This document shows positions 50,984 to 59,868 of a stretch of 60,790 bases of DNA, in pieces (position 1 is the first letter of the stretch; every line of letters starts with the position of its first letter). The DNA is from Succinivibrionaceae bacterium (GTDB taxonomy: Bacteria; Pseudomonadota; Gammaproteobacteria; Enterobacterales; Succinivibrionaceae), in assembly GCA_019420905.1 (NCBI GenBank), contig JAHZGH010000008.1, positions 1 through 60,790 on the forward strand, written 5' to 3'. The notes beneath the pieces are model-generated. The model ran no database searches and was not told the origin of the DNA. It saw only the letters and a list, made by a program, of their open reading frames with translations. The translations under genes and the position numbers were made by a program.

Positions 50984-51946
50984 CTAGTCCTTATAAATTT
51001 CAGCATATGCACCACGTCTGTCTAACTTACAAACATGGCAAAAGCCGTCTTCATTGGCAATAAAATTGCGTTCTAAGTAAACTTTCATCTCCTGAGCTTT
51101 TTCAAGATCGGTAAATACTGAGAATATTGAAGATCCTGAGCCTGAGATGCCTGTTGCCAGCGCGCCTAAAGTCTTAGCCTGCTCGCGCGCCTCTTTCAAT
51201 CCTGGTATAAGCTGCTCTCGATATGGCTCAGCTATAACGTCAACCAGACATTTTGCTGCTAAATCAGCATTACCGCAATGGCAAGCATCCACAAAATTAG
51301 CCAAACGTCTGCCATAATTTATTACAGTAGCGCGAGGATAGCTTTCAGGCAAAATCTGTCTTGCTGCATTAGTAGAAACCTTAATGCCCGGGAAGCAGGA
51401 AACCCAATACCAGCCGTCAAAATCAGGCAAAGTCTTAGATATAATGCCATTTTCTCCTACGATAAGCTGCAAGCCCCCGAAGTAACAAGGAGCAACATTA
51501 TCATAATGAATTGAGCCTGAAATCTTGCCCTCAAGCTTCCCCATAAGCTTCAAGCAATCATCTTCACTTAAGATATTATCATGAATGGCATTTAAAGCGA
51601 CGATTGCTGCAACAACGCTCGCAGCTGAGCTGCCTAAACCTGAACAGACTGGTAAATTCTTATTTAACGTCATGTCCACGTCTTTAACTTTAAGCCCGCG
51701 CTTTTCTAATTCTTTTTTGTAAATTAAATAAGCATCGTAAACAATATTACGCTTAGGGTCTGACGGCAAACGCTTAGCGAAGCGTCCTTTAACCTCTACT
51801 GTACAGCCGCTATTACCTTCACTTATGAAAATTTCATCGCCTAAAACTTCACCTGAAATCGGCTTTAGGGCTGCTCCTAAAAGATCGAAGCCTACAGATA
51901 AATTAGCAGCTGATGCTGGAGCATAAGCTCTATAAACAATACTCAC
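50984..51946 (-). CDS. thrB: homoserine kinase
   Basis: A 320-residue GHMP-family kinase phosphorylating homoserine. The GHMP motif is LPVCSGLGSSAASVVAA (about 90-106); APASAANLSVGFDLLGAAL is the N-terminal signature and ATGISGSGSSIFSV the third motif. It lies two bases after thrA and five before thrC, so expression is tightly linked. E. coli ThrB is slightly shorter (310). It contains no unusual insertion. Confidence 0.95.
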   Translation of the reverse strand: MSIVYRAYAPASAANLSVGFDLLGAALKPISGEVLGDEIFISEGNSGCTVEVKGRFAKRLPSDPKRNIVYDAYLIYKKELEKRGLKVKDVDMTLNKNLPVCSGLGSSAASVVAAIVALNAIHDNILSEDDCLKLMGKLEGKISGSIHYDNVAPCYFGGLQLIVGENGIISKTLPDFDGWYWVSCFPGIKVSTNAARQILPESYPRATVINYGRRLANFVDACHCGNADLAAKCLVDVIAEPYREQLIPGLKEAREQAKTLGALATGISGSGSSIFSVFTDLEKAQEMKVYLERNFIANEDGFCHVCKLDRRGAYAEIYKD

Positions 51947-51948
51947 TT

Positions 51949-54417
51949 TTAATCCTCTCGAGTCCAGCTTTGTAAACGCAGGATATCAGCCAATACGCCT
52001 GCAGCTGTAACAGAAGTACCTGCACCATAACCGCGAATTACCAACGGAATTGGCTGATAATAAGCTGTTGTAAAAGCTAAAGCATTTTCACCGCCACGAA
52101 CCTTATATAAAGGATCAGAAGCCTCGCAAGCCTTTACGCCGCAGTAGCATTCCCCATCCTTACTGATAGTTGCAACATAACGTAAAACCTTACCTTGAGC
52201 CTTAGCCTCCATAACCTTAGAAGAGAAAGCTTCATCGGCAAACTTGAGATTATCCAAAACCTCACGAGCATTGCCTCCTTCTAAGAATTTAGGATCAACA
52301 GCTGCTTCAACCTTAATATCAGATAGCTCTAATTCATAGCCGCATTCACGAGCTAAAATTAATACTTTACGAGCCACATCCATGCCTTCTAAATCATCGC
52401 GAGGATTAGGTTCGGTAAATCCTTTCTCATAAGCATCTAAAGTTGCCTGAGACAGAGTATAGCCATCTTCTACTAAACCGAAGATATAAGACAATGTTCC
52501 GGACATAATGCCAGAAAATTCAATTAAACTATCGCCTGCAGCCAATTCATTTTGCAAGGTATTGATAACCGGCAGTCCGGCACCTACATTAGCCTCATAA
52601 AGGAATTTACGATGATTTATCTTAGCTGTTTCACGCAAAGCCTTATAGTAGGCGATAGTGCCTGTATTAGCCTTTTTAGACGGGGTAATCACATGTGCAC
52701 CCTCTTCCATAAAAGCAGTATAAGATAAGGCAATCTTTTCACTTGAAGTACAATCAACAACAACAGGATTGATAAGATGTCCTGACTTAATTAAAGTTTT
52801 CAAAGTATCAACATTAAATTCACCGTTGACGCCATCTTTTTCTAAAAGATCCTTGTAATTATCAAGATCAATTCCTTTGCTGTTAGCTAAGAAGCGCTTT
52901 GAATTTGCAATACCGACAACCTTAATCTCAACCCCATGTCTTTCAGTAATTGCATCTCGCTGATGATTAATCTGCTTTAAAAGTTCGCCGCCTACTCCGC
53001 CAATACCGACAACAATTAATTCTAGCCTCTGCTTGGAATTGAAGAAAGCTGTATGAGCAAATGCGACTGCTTCAGTTACGCGACTTTCGGCAATTACTGC
53101 AGAAATCGATCTCTCTGAGGACCCTTGAGCTATAGCTCTAATATTAACATTTGCCTCAGCTAAAGCTCTAAAGAATCGGCCTGAAATACCGCGGACTTTT
53201 CGCATACCATCACCGACTACAGAGATGATTGCACACTTATCCTTTACTTCCAGAGGATTTAATAATCCCTCTTTAAGCTCTAATCTAAACTCTTCATCAA
53301 TTGCCAAACGAGTACGCAAAAGATCTGAAGTAGAAATACAGAAAGAAATTGAGTATTCAGAAGATGACTGCGTAATCAAGGTAATAGAAACGCCTGCTCT
53401 AGATACTGCAGTAAAGAGGCGTCCTGCTAAACCTACCATGCCCTTCATGCCAGGTCCAGAAACGTTAATTAAAGAAATATTCTTTAAATCAGAAATACCC
53501 TTAATAGGAATAGAAAGATCAGTATTCTCTGAAATTAAAGTACCCTCTCCCTGAGGATTCTTGGTATTCTTAATTAAGCACGGAATATGGAAGCGGGCAA
53601 TTGGAGCAATAGTACGAGGATGCAAAACCTTAGCACCAAAATAAGATAGCTCCATAGCCTCATCATAAGACATTTTCTTAAGCAAGATAGCATCTGGTAC
53701 TGCACGAGGATCGCAGCTGTAAACACCATCTACGTCAGTCCAAATCTCACAACAATCTGCATCTGAGATTGCAGCTAAGCAAGCTGCCGAATAATCAGAG
53801 CCATTACGGCCTAATAAAACTAATTGCCCCTTTTCATTACCGCCGCAGAATCCTGCCATAAGAGTAATTGCTTCTGGATCATTCTCTAAAGCCTGATAAC
53901 GAGCTCTAGACTTTTCGATATTTACGGATGATTCCATAATACCGCCTTCAGTTACTAACACAGCAACCGGATCTATAACTCTGACCTTATGTCCCATAGC
54001 CTTTAACAACTCAGACATAATAGCTATCGAGAAGCTTTCACCGCGGCTTTCAATGAAAGCCTGAACTAATTCTGGGCACTGTCCTAAAAGGAGCATACCC
54101 TCAACACGGCGTTTAATTAGAGCTAAAGTAGTATTAAACTCTAAAAAAATTTTTTCCTTGTCAAAATTAGGATATTTAGATGCACAAGTGGTAATAATCG
54201 GCTCAACAATGGATCTAATCTGGGCAAACTCCTCTTTGCCATCTTGTCCACTAGCACCTTGCCCTACTAGCGCTACTAACAGATTGGTAATCTTAGCCGG
54301 AGCTGACAGCACTAAAGCTGTACTATCCTTAGCTGCGGTATTAATTACGATATCTGCTACATTAAAAAAGCGCTCGGCATTGGCAACTGAGGTACCGCCG
54401 AATTTAAGAACGCGCAT
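51949..54417 (-). CDS. thrA: bifunctional aspartokinase I / homoserine dehydrogenase I
   Basis: An 822-residue two-domain enzyme catalysing the first and third steps of threonine synthesis. The kinase domain opens MRVLKFGGTSVANAERF, with EIWTDVDGVYSCDPR and two ACT-like regulatory segments (GMKGMVGLAGRLF, GDGMRKVRGISGRFF). The dehydrogenase domain has VVGIGGVGGELLKQ (NAD(P)-binding) and NVGAGLPVI, NPRDDLEGMDVARK. CAGGAG sits five bases before the ATG. Threonine feedback inhibition is expected. No leader-peptide attenuator is apparent upstream. Confidence 0.95.
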   Translation of the reverse strand: MRVLKFGGTSVANAERFFNVADIVINTAAKDSTALVLSAPAKITNLLVALVGQGASGQDGKEEFAQIRSIVEPIITTCASKYPNFDKEKIFLEFNTTLALIKRRVEGMLLLGQCPELVQAFIESRGESFSIAIMSELLKAMGHKVRVIDPVAVLVTEGGIMESSVNIEKSRARYQALENDPEAITLMAGFCGGNEKGQLVLLGRNGSDYSAACLAAISDADCCEIWTDVDGVYSCDPRAVPDAILLKKMSYDEAMELSYFGAKVLHPRTIAPIARFHIPCLIKNTKNPQGEGTLISENTDLSIPIKGISDLKNISLINVSGPGMKGMVGLAGRLFTAVSRAGVSITLITQSSSEYSISFCISTSDLLRTRLAIDEEFRLELKEGLLNPLEVKDKCAIISVVGDGMRKVRGISGRFFRALAEANVNIRAIAQGSSERSISAVIAESRVTEAVAFAHTAFFNSKQRLELIVVGIGGVGGELLKQINHQRDAITERHGVEIKVVGIANSKRFLANSKGIDLDNYKDLLEKDGVNGEFNVDTLKTLIKSGHLINPVVVDCTSSEKIALSYTAFMEEGAHVITPSKKANTGTIAYYKALRETAKINHRKFLYEANVGAGLPVINTLQNELAAGDSLIEFSGIMSGTLSYIFGLVEDGYTLSQATLDAYEKGFTEPNPRDDLEGMDVARKVLILARECGYELELSDIKVEAAVDPKFLEGGNAREVLDNLKFADEAFSSKVMEAKAQGKVLRYVATISKDGECYCGVKACEASDPLYKVRGGENALAFTTAYYQPIPLVIRGYGAGTSVTAAGVLADILRLQSWTRED

Positions 54418-54816
54418 ACATGCTCCTGTTGGCTTATTACTTAATAAATCAAATGTTTTATTTTATGCCATACATAAAATATTGTTTCAGTTTTCACTAA
54501 AGTTCGAAGCTTTTACTAAAAGCTTATCTAAAAAAATATTTATCTTTTTAAAAAAGCAGCTTCAACTAAAATTCCTAGTTAATTGAAATTAGCAAACAAG
54601 CAAATTCACTTTGGATAGGCTATATTTTAAAGACTTTTTACACCCTTTGCATATACCTAATTTAATGCACTTTTTTTGAGATATTTATGCTTTTTAAAAA
54701 TAAGATTATTAATGCAGAAGCTTTTTTTAATCAAATATATTTTTTATCTAATACGCTTAATTATTGGATACGTATCATCAAGCCTCCCTCTTTATCTTCT
54801 TAAGGAAGGCTTAAAA
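54418..54816. other. intergenic region upstream of thrA
   Basis: About 400 AT-rich bases hold the thr promoter on the minus strand and, at the right end, the 3' side of the nitroreductase gene. An imperfect hairpin (AAGCCTCCCT / AGGAAGGCTT, 54780-54812) lies after that gene but has no T-run. AGCTTTTA-C-TAAAAGCT near 54510 is a small palindrome. No threonine/isoleucine-rich leader frame was found. Confidence 0.5.
54460..54480. promoter_or_regulatory. inverted repeat upstream of thrA
   Basis: ATTTTATG and CATAAAAT form a perfect 8-bp inverted repeat around CCATA, 43 bases before the thrA start. It overlaps a -10-like TAAAAT on the minus strand and may be an operator. AT-rich context makes chance occurrence possible. 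Confidence 0.35.
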
Positions 54817-55464
54817 TTACTTGAAAATAGGTGTCTTAATGGTATTGAAACGAGATTTAGGACGAAGCTTCAGGCTGTTGCTATCATCTAAAGCAGCCTT
54901 TCCTAACAGTACTACACTCTGAGTACGCAAATTCTGTGCCTTTAAATTCAGAATATCATCTGCAACTAATCTGTCTATGCCCTCTAAAGGAGTACAATCA
55001 ATGCCCTCAGCCTGAGCTGCATAAATAATAGTAGCCAATGCTATATAGCTTTGCTTTGCGCACCACGTACTCATAGTTCCATTTTTATTGTGAGCATCAA
55101 CAGATCTCAAAATATGTTCATAGCGCTGTTTGAAATCCTCTTCGCTTTCAAAACGGCCATCCTTTTGCTCCTGCAGGCATACCTCCATCACATCATCTTT
55201 AGTCAGGGTTGCCTTAGACGCAATAACAATAGCTGCATAAGCATCCAAATAGCGCTGCAAATTAAAATCTTTAACAGCACAAGCAAACTTTTCCTTTTGA
55301 GATTGTCCTTTAATTAAAAAAAATGCCCAAGGCTGTAAATTTAAAGCACTAGGAGTCAATACTGCACATTGCAGAATATTCTCTATGATTTTGTCATCTA
55401 TTACAGCATTTTTATCGTAATGTTTCGCTGCATAACGGTTTTGCAATAAAGTCTTAAAATCCAT
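54817..55464 (-). CDS. NAD(P)H nitroreductase (NfsB-like)
   Basis: A 215-residue FMN protein of the nitroreductase family. It starts MDFKTLLQNRYAAKHYDKNA, with LTPSALNLQPWAFFLIKG and a C-terminal region IDRLVADDILNLK / SVVLLGKAALDDSN, comparable to E. coli NfsB (217). I chose ATG 55464 because AAAGGGGGT is at proper distance; the frame is open 15 bases further. Likely substrates are quinones or nitro compounds. It is a single gene with AT-rich borders. Confidence 0.87.
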   Translation of the reverse strand: MDFKTLLQNRYAAKHYDKNAVIDDKIIENILQCAVLTPSALNLQPWAFFLIKGQSQKEKFACAVKDFNLQRYLDAYAAIVIASKATLTKDDVMEVCLQEQKDGRFESEEDFKQRYEHILRSVDAHNKNGTMSTWCAKQSYIALATIIYAAQAEGIDCTPLEGIDRLVADDILNLKAQNLRTQSVVLLGKAALDDSNSLKLRPKSRFNTIKTPIFK

Positions 55465-55479
55465 AAAACCCCCTTTCAT

Positions 55480-56076
55480 AAAATTCTTGAATTAATAATT
55501 TCTTCAGTCTACAACCAGGTATCATACAGTCTAAACTTATTAAAAAAAGACTTTATAGTTTTATCTTTTTGCGCAGATTTAGGCATTTAAAACCTTTATC
55601 TTTTGTGAGTATCATCAAAAAATAAATATATTTTTTTTTACACCAATAAAATTCATCTGATGACATGCATAAATATTTAAATAAAAAAACTGCTTAAGGT
55701 AACTTTATATTTTTTTATTACTCTTTTTTTAGCTTTTTTATTACCTAAAAAAACACATCAATAATGTAACTATTTGTAGTGCGGATATTTTATAAAAAGA
55801 AAGAAATTTACAATATGAAAGAAAAAGATCTGATCAAAATGACATAAAAGAGGAGTAAAAGCTTATAAAAATTTTTACAGTTTTTTTTTATTCAAATATG
55901 ATTTTTAAGCCTTTTTTTTTCAATTTGCACCATATAAAAAAATTTGTAAGCGTTTTCAAAAAAAACTGATCATTATGCCTAGAAATATTGTAGAATGAGT
56001 ACAAATTCATGTGCACAATTTTCACAAGCACATAAGATGTAGATATTTTTAAAATATACTAAAGAGGTTGTACATT
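55480..56076. other. AT-rich region upstream of tpiA
   Basis: About 600 bases with no open frame of note; it holds many T- and A-runs. The right end carries the operator-like site at 55944 and a -10-like TAGAAT at 55991-55996 on the plus strand. A ten-codon frame (ATG 55812) is seen but is not supported by other signals. Confidence 0.5.
55944..55959. promoter_or_regulatory. LacI/GalR-type operator-like site upstream of tpiA-pfkA
   Basis: TTGTAAGCGTTTTCAA fits the catabolite-response consensus WTGNNARCGNWWWCAW at every position. In gammaproteobacteria the analogous glycolytic regulator would be Cra or another LacI-family protein. It lies about 30 bases before a -10-like TAGAAT and 118 bases before tpiA, where it could control the glycolytic pair. 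Confidence 0.5.
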
Positions 56077-56841
56077 ATGAGAAAGCCTGTCGTCATGGGA
56101 AACTGGAAACTTAACGGCACCAAGCAGTCTGTTACCGAGTTGGTACAAGCCTTTGTTGCTCCTGCCAACCTAGCTGCCACTAAGGTTGATGTAGCTGTCT
56201 GTGCTCCTGCTGTATTTATCGGTACTGTAGAGTTCAATGCCGCAGGTTCTAGACTTCAGTGGGGTTCTGAGGATTGTGATATCCACACTCAAGGTGCTTT
56301 CACCGGTGAAAATTCTCCTGTTATGCTAAAAGAATTCGGCTGCACCTATGCCATCGTTGGTCACTCTGAGCGCCGTCAGTATCATAATGAATCCAATGAA
56401 TATGTAGCTCAAAAGTTCAAAGCTGCTCAAGATAATGGCTTAATACCTGTATTATGCATCGGTGAGTCTGAGAAGGAATATGATGAAGGCAAGACCATCG
56501 AAGTCTGCAAAGCTGAACTTCAGGCTGTTATCGATTTATGCGGTATCGAAGCTTTCAACAACGCTATTATCGCTTATGAGCCAATTTGGGCTATTGGAAC
56601 TGGCAAGACTGCTACCCCTGAAATCGCACAAAACGTTCATCACGAAATTCGTGAGTTCTTAAAGCAGGCTAATGCTGAAGTTGCTGCTGGTGTTCGCATC
56701 CTTTACGGTGGCTCCTGCAATGCTAAGAATGCTGCAGGCCTCTTCTGCCAGGAAGATATCGACGGCGGCTTAATTGGCGGTGCTTCTTTAAAAGCTGATG
56801 ATTTCAAAGCCATCATCGATGCTGCTGTTGCTAACGCCTAA
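56077..56841 (+). CDS. tpiA: triose-phosphate isomerase
   Basis: A 254-residue glycolytic enzyme. Catalytic residues lie in MGNWKLNGT (Lys 11), IVGHSERRQ (His) and AYEPIWAIGTGKTA (Glu and flexible loop). The C-terminal GGSCNAKNAAGLF, IDGGLIGGASLKADDF is normal. I chose ATG 56077 with AAAGAGG upstream, not the ATG nine bases before. Codon use is typical of a highly expressed gene. pfkA follows 26 bases later, an order not found in E. coli. Confidence 0.96.
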   Translation: MRKPVVMGNWKLNGTKQSVTELVQAFVAPANLAATKVDVAVCAPAVFIGTVEFNAAGSRLQWGSEDCDIHTQGAFTGENSPVMLKEFGCTYAIVGHSERRQYHNESNEYVAQKFKAAQDNGLIPVLCIGESEKEYDEGKTIEVCKAELQAVIDLCGIEAFNNAIIAYEPIWAIGTGKTATPEIAQNVHHEIREFLKQANAEVAAGVRILYGGSCNAKNAAGLFCQEDIDGGLIGGASLKADDFKAIIDAAVANA

Positions 56842-56867
56842 TCTGAAAATTAACGGACAAAAAACAT

Positions 56868-57836
56868 ATGGCTAATATCAAAAAAATAGGTGTTCTAACC
56901 TCAGGTGGTGATGCTCCTGGTATGAACGCAGCCATTCGTGCTGTTGTTCGTACTGCCTTAGACTACGGGTATGAAGTTTGTGGCGTACGTGATGGTTATG
57001 CAGGTCTTCATGAAGGCAATATCATCCAGTTAAATAGCCACTCAGTATCCGATCTTTTAAATCGCGGCGGTACCTTTTTAGGTACAGCTCGCTTCCCTGA
57101 ATTCAAGGAAGCCGCTGTTCGTGAAGAATGCGTTGAGATCATGCGTCAGCAAAATATTGATGCTTTAGTAGTTGTTGGCGGTGACGGCTCATATATGGGA
57201 GCAAAGCTCATCTCTGAGTTAGGCTTTCCGTGCATTGGCTTGCCTGGCACTATCGATAATGATATTGCTGGTACTGATACTACCATTGGTTTTGATACCG
57301 CTTTAAATACAGCTATCGAAGCTATAGATAAGTTACGTGATACTTGTTCATCTCATAAGCGCATCAGCGTTGTTGAGGTAATGGGCCGTCACTGCGGCGA
57401 CTTAGCTGTATGTGCTGCTGTAGCCTGTGGTGTTGAGGCTGTTTTGGTTCCTGAAATTTCTTGGAACAAACAGGATGTTTATACTGACATTAAGGCTGGT
57501 ATTGAGAGCGGCAAACGTCACGCTATTATTGTCGTTTGCGAAAATCAAACTGATGTCTATCAGATGGCCCGTGAAATCGAGCTCTATACTGGTTTAGAAA
57601 CTCGTGCTACTGTTTTAGGCCATATTCAGCGTGGCGGTTCGCCTACCGCAACAGATCGTGTTTTAGCCTCTCGTATGGGAGCTTTTGCAGTACAATTGCT
57701 TCACGAAGGTCAATCTGGTCGCTGCATCGGTGTAAAGCGCGGTGAACTTGTTCACTACGATATTATTGATTGCATTACTAACATGAAACACAAATTCATG
57801 AAGAGTACTTACGATCTGGCTGCCGCTCTTAAATAA
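56868..57836 (+). CDS. pfkA: ATP-dependent 6-phosphofructokinase
   Basis: A 322-residue enzyme phosphorylating fructose-6-phosphate. It begins IKKIGVLTSGGDAPGMNAAI, has VVVGGDGSYMGAKLI (Gly after GGD marks ATP rather than pyrophosphate use), LPGTIDNDIAGTDTTIGFDT with the catalytic Asp, and MGRHCGDLAV. Length equals E. coli PfkA (320). It is co-transcribed with tpiA and followed by a strong terminator. The ribosome binding site is weak (GGACAAAAAACAT). Confidence 0.96.
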   Translation: MANIKKIGVLTSGGDAPGMNAAIRAVVRTALDYGYEVCGVRDGYAGLHEGNIIQLNSHSVSDLLNRGGTFLGTARFPEFKEAAVREECVEIMRQQNIDALVVVGGDGSYMGAKLISELGFPCIGLPGTIDNDIAGTDTTIGFDTALNTAIEAIDKLRDTCSSHKRISVVEVMGRHCGDLAVCAAVACGVEAVLVPEISWNKQDVYTDIKAGIESGKRHAIIVVCENQTDVYQMAREIELYTGLETRATVLGHIQRGGSPTATDRVLASRMGAFAVQLLHEGQSGRCIGVKRGELVHYDIIDCITNMKHKFMKSTYDLAAALK

Positions 57837-57843
57837 CTCCTCA

Positions 57844-57872
57844 ATCCTCTCCGCAAGGAGAGGATATATTTT
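57844..57872 (+). terminator. terminator after tpiA-pfkA
   Basis: A perfect 9-bp stem ATCCTCTCC / GGAGAGGAT with tetraloop GCAA, followed by ATATTTTC. Confidence 0.8.
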
Positions 57873-58369
57873 CATATCTAAATTAACATTACTGTAATTA
57901 AGACAATTACGCTTACTCCAATTTAATTGAAAACTTGCCTGACATAATCAAATTTATTTCTTAAAAATCTTTTTTCGATTCGATTAGAATCATATAAAAA
58001 ATTAAGCTAAGTTTCAGCTGCACAAAAAAATCGTCTTGAAAAGATGAATATTTAGCTAAAAAATGTATCTCATACAAGCCTGCATCTAATAAATTTCAAA
58101 TCAAACGATTTATTTTATGCCATTTATTAATTGAAACAGCATACTTCAACCCTAAATTCATTTTATTTTAATAAAGCCTCTTTAAATTAAAAGATTTATA
58201 TTCTGTACTGCTTGTAGTAAAAATATCTTATAAAAAATATACTGTAGCTTTACGGCAGATGACAAATCATCTGCAAGGATTTATTGATAACTTTTAATAA
58301 ATACTAATTTTCATCTAAGTTTTATAATTTAAACTTAAAAAGTCATAAACAAACCACAAGGAAATAAAA
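57873..58369. other. gene-free AT-rich stretch
   Basis: About 500 bases with no gene-like frame. It must hold the promoter for the YebE-like gene, but no distinct hexamer pair, repeat or RNA is recognised. Confidence 0.5.
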
Positions 58370-59065
58370 GTGAAAAGCTTATTTGATAATTTAAAAGATA
58401 GTTTAGGAAATTTTGCTAATAATACCTCTCAAAATAATAGCAGCAATAATTTAAGCTCACTTTTAGGGGCAGGTGCCGTAGGCGGGTTGCTTGGAGCCTT
58501 ACTTGGGGGTTCAAAAGGAATTAGAAATGTAGCTAAAAACGTAGCTGTTGTTGGTGCTGGAGCTGCTGCAGCTACTTTAGCTTATAAGATGCTGCAAAAA
58601 TGGAAACAAAACCAAAATCCTCAAGAAGTAAATGTTCAAAATCCATTTACCTACTCAAATCAGCAAAATGCTCAAAGCTCTCAAGCTTTGCAAACAGCTG
58701 ATGATTCTCAAGCCTTGCTAGTATTACAGGCGATGATTTTTTCAGCCCGAGCCGATGGTCATATTGATGACGAGGAAAAGACACTTATTGATAAATGCTC
58801 ATCGCAATTAGGAGCTGCAAATATTCAAAATGAAATTCAAAAATTTATGAATTGTCCTCTAGATCCTAAGGAGATTGCGTTAAAAGTTAAGTCAAAAGAG
58901 CAGGCTATAGATATCTATACCCTATCTTCAACAATTATCTACTGCGATAATTTTATGGAAGAAAGCTATTTAAATGGTTTAGCTCAGGCTCTAAATATCA
59001 GCAGTGAAGAGAAAAAAGCTTTAGATAATAAAGCTAAGAATCTTAGAGAAAGTCTGAAAGGATAA
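58370..59065 (+). CDS. yebE: YebE-like inner-membrane protein, DUF533/TerB fold
   Basis: A 231-residue protein starting with GTG (AAGGAAATAAAAGTG gives a good ribosome binding site). The N-terminus is Asn/Ser-rich, then a Gly/Ala-rich membrane-like segment (LGAGAVGGLLGALLGGSKGI, VAVVGAGAAAATLAYKMLQKW). The C-terminal TerB-like domain has LLVLQAMIFSARADGHIDDEEKTLID and IDIYTLSSTIIYCDNFMEESYLNGLAQAL, which match E. coli YebE. Two acidic motifs (DGHIDDEE and D.FMEESY) may bind metal. Envelope stress links are known for YebE, but not from this sequence. Confidence 0.85.
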   Translation: MKSLFDNLKDSLGNFANNTSQNNSSNNLSSLLGAGAVGGLLGALLGGSKGIRNVAKNVAVVGAGAAAATLAYKMLQKWKQNQNPQEVNVQNPFTYSNQQNAQSSQALQTADDSQALLVLQAMIFSARADGHIDDEEKTLIDKCSSQLGAANIQNEIQKFMNCPLDPKEIALKVKSKEQAIDIYTLSSTIIYCDNFMEESYLNGLAQALNISSEEKKALDNKAKNLRESLKG

Positions 59066-59073
59066 ATTTTAAT

Positions 59074-59120
59074 TGGCCAAGTTTTAAAATTTGGCCAGCC
59101 TGATATTAAATAGCATCAGG
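59074..59120 (+). terminator. two hairpins after the yebE-like gene
   Basis: TGGCCAA / TTGGCCA (59074-59097) and CCTGAT / ATCAGG (59099-59120) lie in tandem after the stop. No long T-run follows, so termination is likely but weakly supported. Confidence 0.4.
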
Positions 59121-59197
59121 TTATTCGAGCAATTTATTAATATGTTTTTTATATAATTCTAATAGTTGCTCATTTTAGAGCCTTTTCTTTTTTGATA

Positions 59198-59222
59198 AAA
59201 TCACCCTTAGAGGTGATTTATG
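59198..59222 (+). promoter_or_regulatory. hairpin containing the ribosome binding site of the gene at 59220
   Basis: AAATCACC (59198-59205) pairs perfectly with GGTGATTT (59212-59219), leaving loop CTTAGA. The Shine-Dalgarno sequence AGAGGTG lies in loop and right arm, and the ATG starts directly after the stem. Translation should be blocked when folded, as in RNA thermometers. A protein or small-RNA target is also possible. Confidence 0.6.
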
Positions 59223-59828
59223 CAATTAAAAACTATTGCTCTTTTAGCCATATTAGTTCCGCTACTAACACTAGCGGAACCTTTAAAATTTCCGTTGCAA
59301 TTAAAAGAAAAATCTTTTAATTTTAAAGAAGAAAATATTTCCATCAGCATGATGGTACCTAAAGATCTGCACGAAACATATATTAAAAATCCTGTTTTAG
59401 ACAGCTATACATATTCAAGCGATGAAAATCGCTTTCAAGTTAATTTGCAGCTTATAAATCCCTCAAAACGCAGCTATCAAGAAATCATTAACGGTAAATT
59501 TAAGGAAATAATCTTAAAACCTTTCGGAGATAAGGAAAATAATCTTTACGGAGAGGTTGAAATTTTAAAAGATGATCAAAAAGGACCGAATAAGATCTTT
59601 GAATATCAGGGATATCTAAAAAAGCCTCAAGATGGCTTTACTGCAGATCTTTACAGCCTAATTCACGAGGTTTATCTGTTTAAATACGATCAAATAATAA
59701 AAGCTAACTGCATAGTCCAAGGCAGACAACAGGAAATATTAATTACCAAAGAAATCTTTGATTTAGTTAAAGGAAGCTGCAAGACTATTATTGACAGCGT
59801 CAAAATATCAAGGCTAAAAGGAAAATAA
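59220..59828 (+). CDS. exported protein of unknown function
   Basis: A 202-residue protein with a signal peptide (LKTIALLAILVPLLTLA, cleavage near residue 19). The mature part is mixed alpha/beta and Lys-rich, with YTYSSDENRFQVNLQLINPS, FKEIILKPFGDKE and two cysteines (NCIVQGRQQ, GSCKTIIDS) that could form a disulfide. I recognise no family. Its ribosome binding site is in a hairpin, hinting at regulated translation. It stands alone and is convergent with pgpA. A periplasmic location is likely. Confidence 0.7.
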   Translation: MQLKTIALLAILVPLLTLAEPLKFPLQLKEKSFNFKEENISISMMVPKDLHETYIKNPVLDSYTYSSDENRFQVNLQLINPSKRSYQEIINGKFKEIILKPFGDKENNLYGEVEILKDDQKGPNKIFEYQGYLKKPQDGFTADLYSLIHEVYLFKYDQIIKANCIVQGRQQEILITKEIFDLVKGSCKTIIDSVKISRLKGK

Positions 59829-59839
59829 CTTAGAATAAA

Positions 59840-59868
59840 AAGCCTCCGCATGGAGGCCTTTTATTTTA
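59840..59868. terminator. bidirectional terminator between exported protein gene and pgpA
   Basis: GCCTCC / GGAGGC with loop GCAT, followed by CTTTTATTTT on the plus strand and CTTTTTATTC on the minus strand. It serves both convergent genes and slightly overlaps the end of pgpA. Confidence 0.75.

Noticed and set aside
54780..54812. Terminator after the nitroreductase gene
   Set aside because: The hairpin has a mismatch and no T-run on the minus strand.
54418..54816. Threonine attenuator or thrL leader peptide before thrA
   Set aside because: No short frame rich in Thr/Ile codons and no terminator/antiterminator pair could be found.
56007..56026. CRP-like site TGTG...TCACA upstream of tpiA
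   Set aside because: The half-sites are spaced one base too far apart and the first half lacks the A of TGTGA.
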